Positions 6,667 to 9,391 of a stretch of 9,391 bases of DNA are shown in pieces. The stretch comes from an uncultured Bacteroidota bacterium (GTDB lineage: Bacteria; Bacteroidota; Bacteroidia; Chitinophagales; Chitinophagaceae). The DNA lies in contig CAIZMD010000794.1 of assembly GCA_903933995.1 (NCBI GenBank), forward strand, positions 1-9,391, in the 5' to 3' direction. The position numbers and the translations under genes were made by a program. The notes beneath the pieces are model-generated. The model saw only the letters and a program-made list of their open reading frames with translations, did not search any database and was not told the DNA's origin. Positions within the stretch are counted from its first letter, which is position 1. The number at the start of each line of letters is the position of its first letter.

Positions 6667-7140
6667 ATGAAACTGCTATTCCTTTCCGTTGGCAAACCTC
6701 ATGAATCCTATGTACAATCTGGTATTGAGGAATTTACAGGTAGGGTTGGAAAATATTTCCTTGTGACTTGGCAATTAATTCCTGCACCAAAAAATGCAGC
6801 TAGCATGACAGAAGCTGTTTTGAAAAAGGCAGAAGCTTTGGCTATTCTGCAACAATTGCAAAGCGATGACTACCTAGTTTTATTGGATGAAAGAGGGCAA
6901 ATGCTACATTCCCCTGGAGTGGCACAATTGATACAACAAAGGGCGAATGAAAGTTGCAAACGATTGGTATTCTTAATTGGGGGTGCATTTGGGGTAGATG
7001 AAACAATTACCAAAAGAGCCAATACCATTTGGAGTCTTTCTAAACTGGTGTTCCCACATATGTTGGTTAGACTAATACTAGCAGAACAAGTATATAGGGC
7101 TTGTAGTATTCTCAAAAACGAGAAATACCATCATATTTAA
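6667..7140 (+). CDS. rlmH: 23S rRNA (pseudouridine1915-N3)-methyltransferase RlmH
   Basis: This 157-residue protein is full length for RlmH, a SPOUT-class methyltransferase that methylates N3 of pseudouridine 1915 in helix 69 of 23S rRNA, using S-adenosylmethionine on assembled ribosomes. The diagnostic motifs are all present: VGK near the start, LLDERG (72-77), the knotted cofactor loop IGGAFG (104-109), SLSKLVFPHMLVRLILAEQVYRA (split over 123-145) and the C-terminal YHH (154-156) that reaches the active site. The usual YHH terminus carries one extra isoleucine. The start at 6667 gives the expected N-terminus MKLLFLSVGK. It precedes the rhomboid gene by 17 bp and is probably co-transcribed with it. 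Confidence 0.96.
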   Translation: MKLLFLSVGKPHESYVQSGIEEFTGRVGKYFLVTWQLIPAPKNAASMTEAVLKKAEALAILQQLQSDDYLVLLDERGQMLHSPGVAQLIQQRANESCKRLVFLIGGAFGVDETITKRANTIWSLSKLVFPHMLVRLILAEQVYRACSILKNEKYHHI

Positions 7141-7157
7141 AATCCGTAATTTGCCGC

Positions 7158-7745
7158 ATGATTACCATTACCCTTGCTATTGTTGCTCTTACCTGCGTTA
7201 TTTCATTTACCGCCTTTTCTAATGAAAAAGTCATTAATGATTTAATTTTCTATCCCCCAGCTATTTCAAATAATAACCAATGGTATCGCTTTGTTACCTG
7301 TGGTTTTATTCACGCAGACATTATGCACTTGGCCTTCAACATGTATTCATTTTACCTTTTTGGAGATATGGTTGAACGGGCTTTTGAAGCCATTTTTGGA
7401 GGTGCGGGAAAAGTTCTTTACCTAATTCTTTATATAGCTGCATTGGCTATTTGCTTGGTACCAACCTATCTTCAACACAAGGACAACTATCATTATAGAA
7501 GCTTGGGAGCTTCGGGTGCAGTTTCTGCTGTGATTTTTGTAGGCATCTTTTTAAATCCCACCATGGGTCTAGGTATTTTCCCCCTACCCTTTCATATTCC
7601 TGGTTTTATTTTTGGGCCACTCTACCTCCTACTTTCTGCTTATATGGCTAAAAAAGGACATGGCAACATTAACCATTCCGCGCATATTTGGGGCGCTATT
7701 TTTGGAATAGTGTTTTTAATTATCACTTGTCAATTTATAAGTTAA
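7158..7745 (+). CDS. rhomboid-family intramembrane serine protease
   Basis: This 195-residue polytopic membrane protein has about six hydrophobic segments, the compact core form of rhomboids. The loop-1 signature reads QWYRFVTCGFIHADIMH, followed by HLAFN (H57, N61) in helix 2. The catalytic serine is S119 in GASGA and the catalytic histidine is H176 in NHSAHIWGAIFG. Both dyad residues are intact, so the enzyme should be active, cutting transmembrane segments of substrate proteins within the inner membrane. No extra soluble domain or zinc finger is present. The ATG at 7158 leaves a short N-terminus running straight into helix 1. The substrate cannot be inferred, and the neighbour rlmH gives no functional clue. 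It ends 47 bp from the end of convergent tilS. Confidence 0.93.
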   Translation: MITITLAIVALTCVISFTAFSNEKVINDLIFYPPAISNNNQWYRFVTCGFIHADIMHLAFNMYSFYLFGDMVERAFEAIFGGAGKVLYLILYIAALAICLVPTYLQHKDNYHYRSLGASGAVSAVIFVGIFLNPTMGLGIFPLPFHIPGFIFGPLYLLLSAYMAKKGHGNINHSAHIWGAIFGIVFLIITCQFIS

Positions 7746-7792
7746 TATAGACCAGTCCCAGTTTTTTTCAATCAAGTATTGGGCTATCTGCG

Positions 7793-9160
7793 TTAAATTT
7801 CTTTGGGTATATAACTTAATTGTAATGCAGTTTCTGTTCCAGGTTCACATCTAAACCTATTGTCTATTCGCAGACCTAGAACCCAAATAATCCGATGGTT
7901 TGACTCCAAAATCCAAACAGCTTCTTTTTGAGTTTTCGATAATTTTTTATCAATAAAAAAGCGATTCAGTTTTTTCTTTTTTTGCATCCCCAAAGGATAA
8001 AAATAGTCTCCAGATTTGGGTTTGCGCAATAACAATGGAAAGCTAATCTGCTTTGCATCTAGCATCACTTTCAAGGGATTTGCATCATGGGTAAATGGCT
8101 GAGTAATAATTGTACAATCCAACTGACCTCCAGCAAATTCAATAACAGATTCTGATGACTCAATCACCACAAATGAATTTTCCTGTGGTTGAATTTTAGC
8201 CATTAACAACCATTTTCTATTCTTGATTATTTGATGGGTTGCTGAATACAAACTACTACCATTGGGCGCTTCCATCAATTTGATCAATTCTGGAATTTGT
8301 TGAACCGTAAATCCAAATGGTCTAATCAATTCCCATATAACCGTATTTAATTGTGCTGTCTTTATAAGTTTCAAAATGGAGACCTGACATTCTTGTCCCT
8401 TCCATTCCATGAGTTCTTTTAGCCTATCTGCAATGGCTTCTTGATAGATCTCTGCAACCTCTTTCATCCTATCTATATTTTGCAGCAAGTTGTCTTTTAC
8501 ATGAGGAAAGTTTTCTTCTAACTCTGGTAGAATCTGATTTCTAAGAAAGTTGCGCTTGTATTTGTTGGATTCATTAGAACTATCTTCTACAAATGCCCAA
8601 TGGTGATTTTTAGCAAAGCTGATAAGTTCCTCTTTTTTAAAAGGCAGTAATGGTCTTAGTAAAAAACGTTCTTTTTGAAAAGCTGTAATACCGCGAAGCC
8701 CTTGAATACCTGTGCCCCTAAAAAAATTCATCAAGACTGTTTCTACATTATCATTGGCATGATGGGCAGTAAGTATTAAGATCTTTTTATCAGGAAATTG
8801 CAATTGGCAATCCTTTCTTTTTGTCTCAAACCATTGATAGCGGAGGTTTCTAGCCGCTTCTTGAATTCCTATCCCATTCAACTTGGCATATTCTAATGTG
8901 TCAAATCTTTCTACAAAGATTTCCATTCCAACTTCCTTTGCTAAGGCTCTTACAAAGTTTTCGTCTCTTTCACTTTCTGCTCCCCTAAGTTGAAAATTCA
9001 CGTGCAAGACGCAACATGTAAAACCCATTTCTGCTAGTAAATGAGTCATGACCACACTGTCCAATCCGCCACTAACAGCCAACAAAAGCAAGCTATGATC
9101 CATTTGAAATTGTGGAAATGCTTGCTTCCAGTGTTTGGTAAAAGATTGGAATAAATCCAT
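7793..9160 (-). CDS. tilS: tRNA(Ile)-lysidine synthetase TilS
   Basis: This 455-residue enzyme attaches lysine to C34 of the tRNA-Ile with anticodon CAU, using ATP, so that it reads AUA rather than AUG; it is essential in most bacteria. The PP-loop ATP site is SGGLDS (30-35). The N-type domain continues with QEAARNLRY, AHHANDNVET and FRGTGIQGLRGI, then LRPLLPFKKEEL and the tRNA-contacting EDSSNESNKYKRNFLRNQILP-type segment. The C-terminal TilS domain is present from about residue 379 (KSGDYFYPLGM, then KKLNRFFIDKKL), giving the long three-domain form. The start codon lies 2 bp after the glnS stop, indicating co-transcription. Everything expected of the family is intact. Confidence 0.96.
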   Translation of the reverse strand: MDLFQSFTKHWKQAFPQFQMDHSLLLLAVSGGLDSVVMTHLLAEMGFTCCVLHVNFQLRGAESERDENFVRALAKEVGMEIFVERFDTLEYAKLNGIGIQEAARNLRYQWFETKRKDCQLQFPDKKILILTAHHANDNVETVLMNFFRGTGIQGLRGITAFQKERFLLRPLLPFKKEELISFAKNHHWAFVEDSSNESNKYKRNFLRNQILPELEENFPHVKDNLLQNIDRMKEVAEIYQEAIADRLKELMEWKGQECQVSILKLIKTAQLNTVIWELIRPFGFTVQQIPELIKLMEAPNGSSLYSATHQIIKNRKWLLMAKIQPQENSFVVIESSESVIEFAGGQLDCTIITQPFTHDANPLKVMLDAKQISFPLLLRKPKSGDYFYPLGMQKKKKLNRFFIDKKLSKTQKEAVWILESNHRIIWVLGLRIDNRFRCEPGTETALQLSYIPKEI

Positions 9161-9162
9161 TA

Positions 9163-9391
9163 TTAAGCTTTTTTAGCTTCTTTGGCCCAACCGTCTTTCA
9201 AAGTAACAGTTCTATTAAATACCAATTTATCATTGGTACTATCTCTGTCTAAAACAAAATAACCCTTTCTAATAAATTGATAGGTACTATTGGGCTGATC
9301 GCTGAGCAAAGATGGTTCTGCATAAGCAATGGGAAGAACTTGCAAAGAATCAGGATTAATATGGTCTTTAAAATCGCCATCGGCGTTATCC
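9163..9391 (-). CDS. glnS: glutaminyl-tRNA synthetase, C-terminal fragment (5' part beyond window)
   Basis: An open frame enters from the right edge (first complete codon at 9388-9390) and stops at 9163-9165, giving 75 residues without a start in the window. The sequence matches the end of the anticodon-binding beta-barrel of GlnRS: INPDSLQVL, the segment AEPSL, then TYQFIRKGYFVLDRDST and KLVFNRTVTLKDGW, close to the family's typical FERxGYFCxDxDST and VFNRTVxLRDxW ending. GlnRS charges tRNA-Gln with glutamine, so the organism would charge tRNA-Gln directly rather than only through GatCAB transamidation. A short Ala/Lys tail (AKEAKKA) follows. It is the upstream partner of tilS at a 2-bp gap. 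Confidence 0.9.
   Translation of the reverse strand, partial: DNADGDFKDHINPDSLQVLPIAYAEPSLLSDQPNSTYQFIRKGYFVLDRDSTNDKLVFNRTVTLKDGWAKEAKKA

Noticed and set aside
6870..7115. Minus-strand open frame of 81 codons inside rlmH
   Set aside because: rlmH is complete with all its motifs; the antisense translation resembles no protein.
7757..7783. Possible terminator between the convergent rhomboid and tilS genes (CCCAGT pairing with ATTGGG)
   Set aside because: The stem is only six pairs including one G-T wobble, the loop is 15 bases, and the T-run lies in the loop rather than after the stem, so it is not a standard intrinsic terminator on either strand.
7793..9160. AHHANDNVET in TilS in place of the more familiar HHxDD form
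   Set aside because: An Asn-Asp version of this segment also occurs in other TilS proteins, such as that of Aquifex as I recall it, so it is not a sign of lost activity.

Overview
The window is AT-rich chromosomal DNA that looks like a member of the Bacteroidota, most likely close to the Chitinophagaceae. This placement is inference: it rests on Bacteroidota-style protein variants (the FucP-family permease signature, a DUF6089-like outer-membrane barrel), AT-rich leaders without clear Shine-Dalgarno sites, and gene content. No 16S rRNA or tRNA gene is present to confirm it.

Positions 1-4567 hold a tightly packed minus-strand operon, read right to left: a FucP-type sugar/H+ symporter, a RhaM-type (DUF718) mutarotase, a short-chain dehydrogenase, an exported GH29 alpha-L-fucosidase and a fumarylacetoacetate-hydrolase-family (FAH) enzyme cut by the left edge. 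Gaps between genes are 7-21 bp. Together they fit the non-phosphorylating (oxidative) route of L-fucose use. The fucosidase frees L-fucose outside the cytoplasm, FucP imports it and the mutarotase equilibrates its anomers. The SDR would then oxidise 2-keto-3-deoxy-L-fuconate, and the FAH enzyme would split the diketo product to pyruvate and L-lactate. L-fucose dehydrogenase, L-fuconolactonase and L-fuconate dehydratase are not in the window; they may lie past the left edge. None of the isomerase/kinase/aldolase route (fucI, fucK, fucA) is seen here.

An IclR-family regulator (4684-5418, plus) diverges from the operon across a 116-bp gap. That gap carries a perfect 11-bp inverted repeat close to the fucP start, the best candidate operator in the window.

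The right half is mainly housekeeping: an unrecognised 92-residue protein preceded by a 23-bp AT-only palindrome, a DUF6089-like outer-membrane beta-barrel, then on the plus strand rlmH (23S rRNA pseudouridine methyltransferase) followed by a rhomboid protease. On the minus strand tilS follows 2 bp after the 3' end of glnS, which is cut by the right edge.

No mobile element, CRISPR array, RNA gene or defence system was seen. I found no plainly undescribed system; the most interesting part is the compact fucose operon with a putative dedicated IclR regulator and operator.
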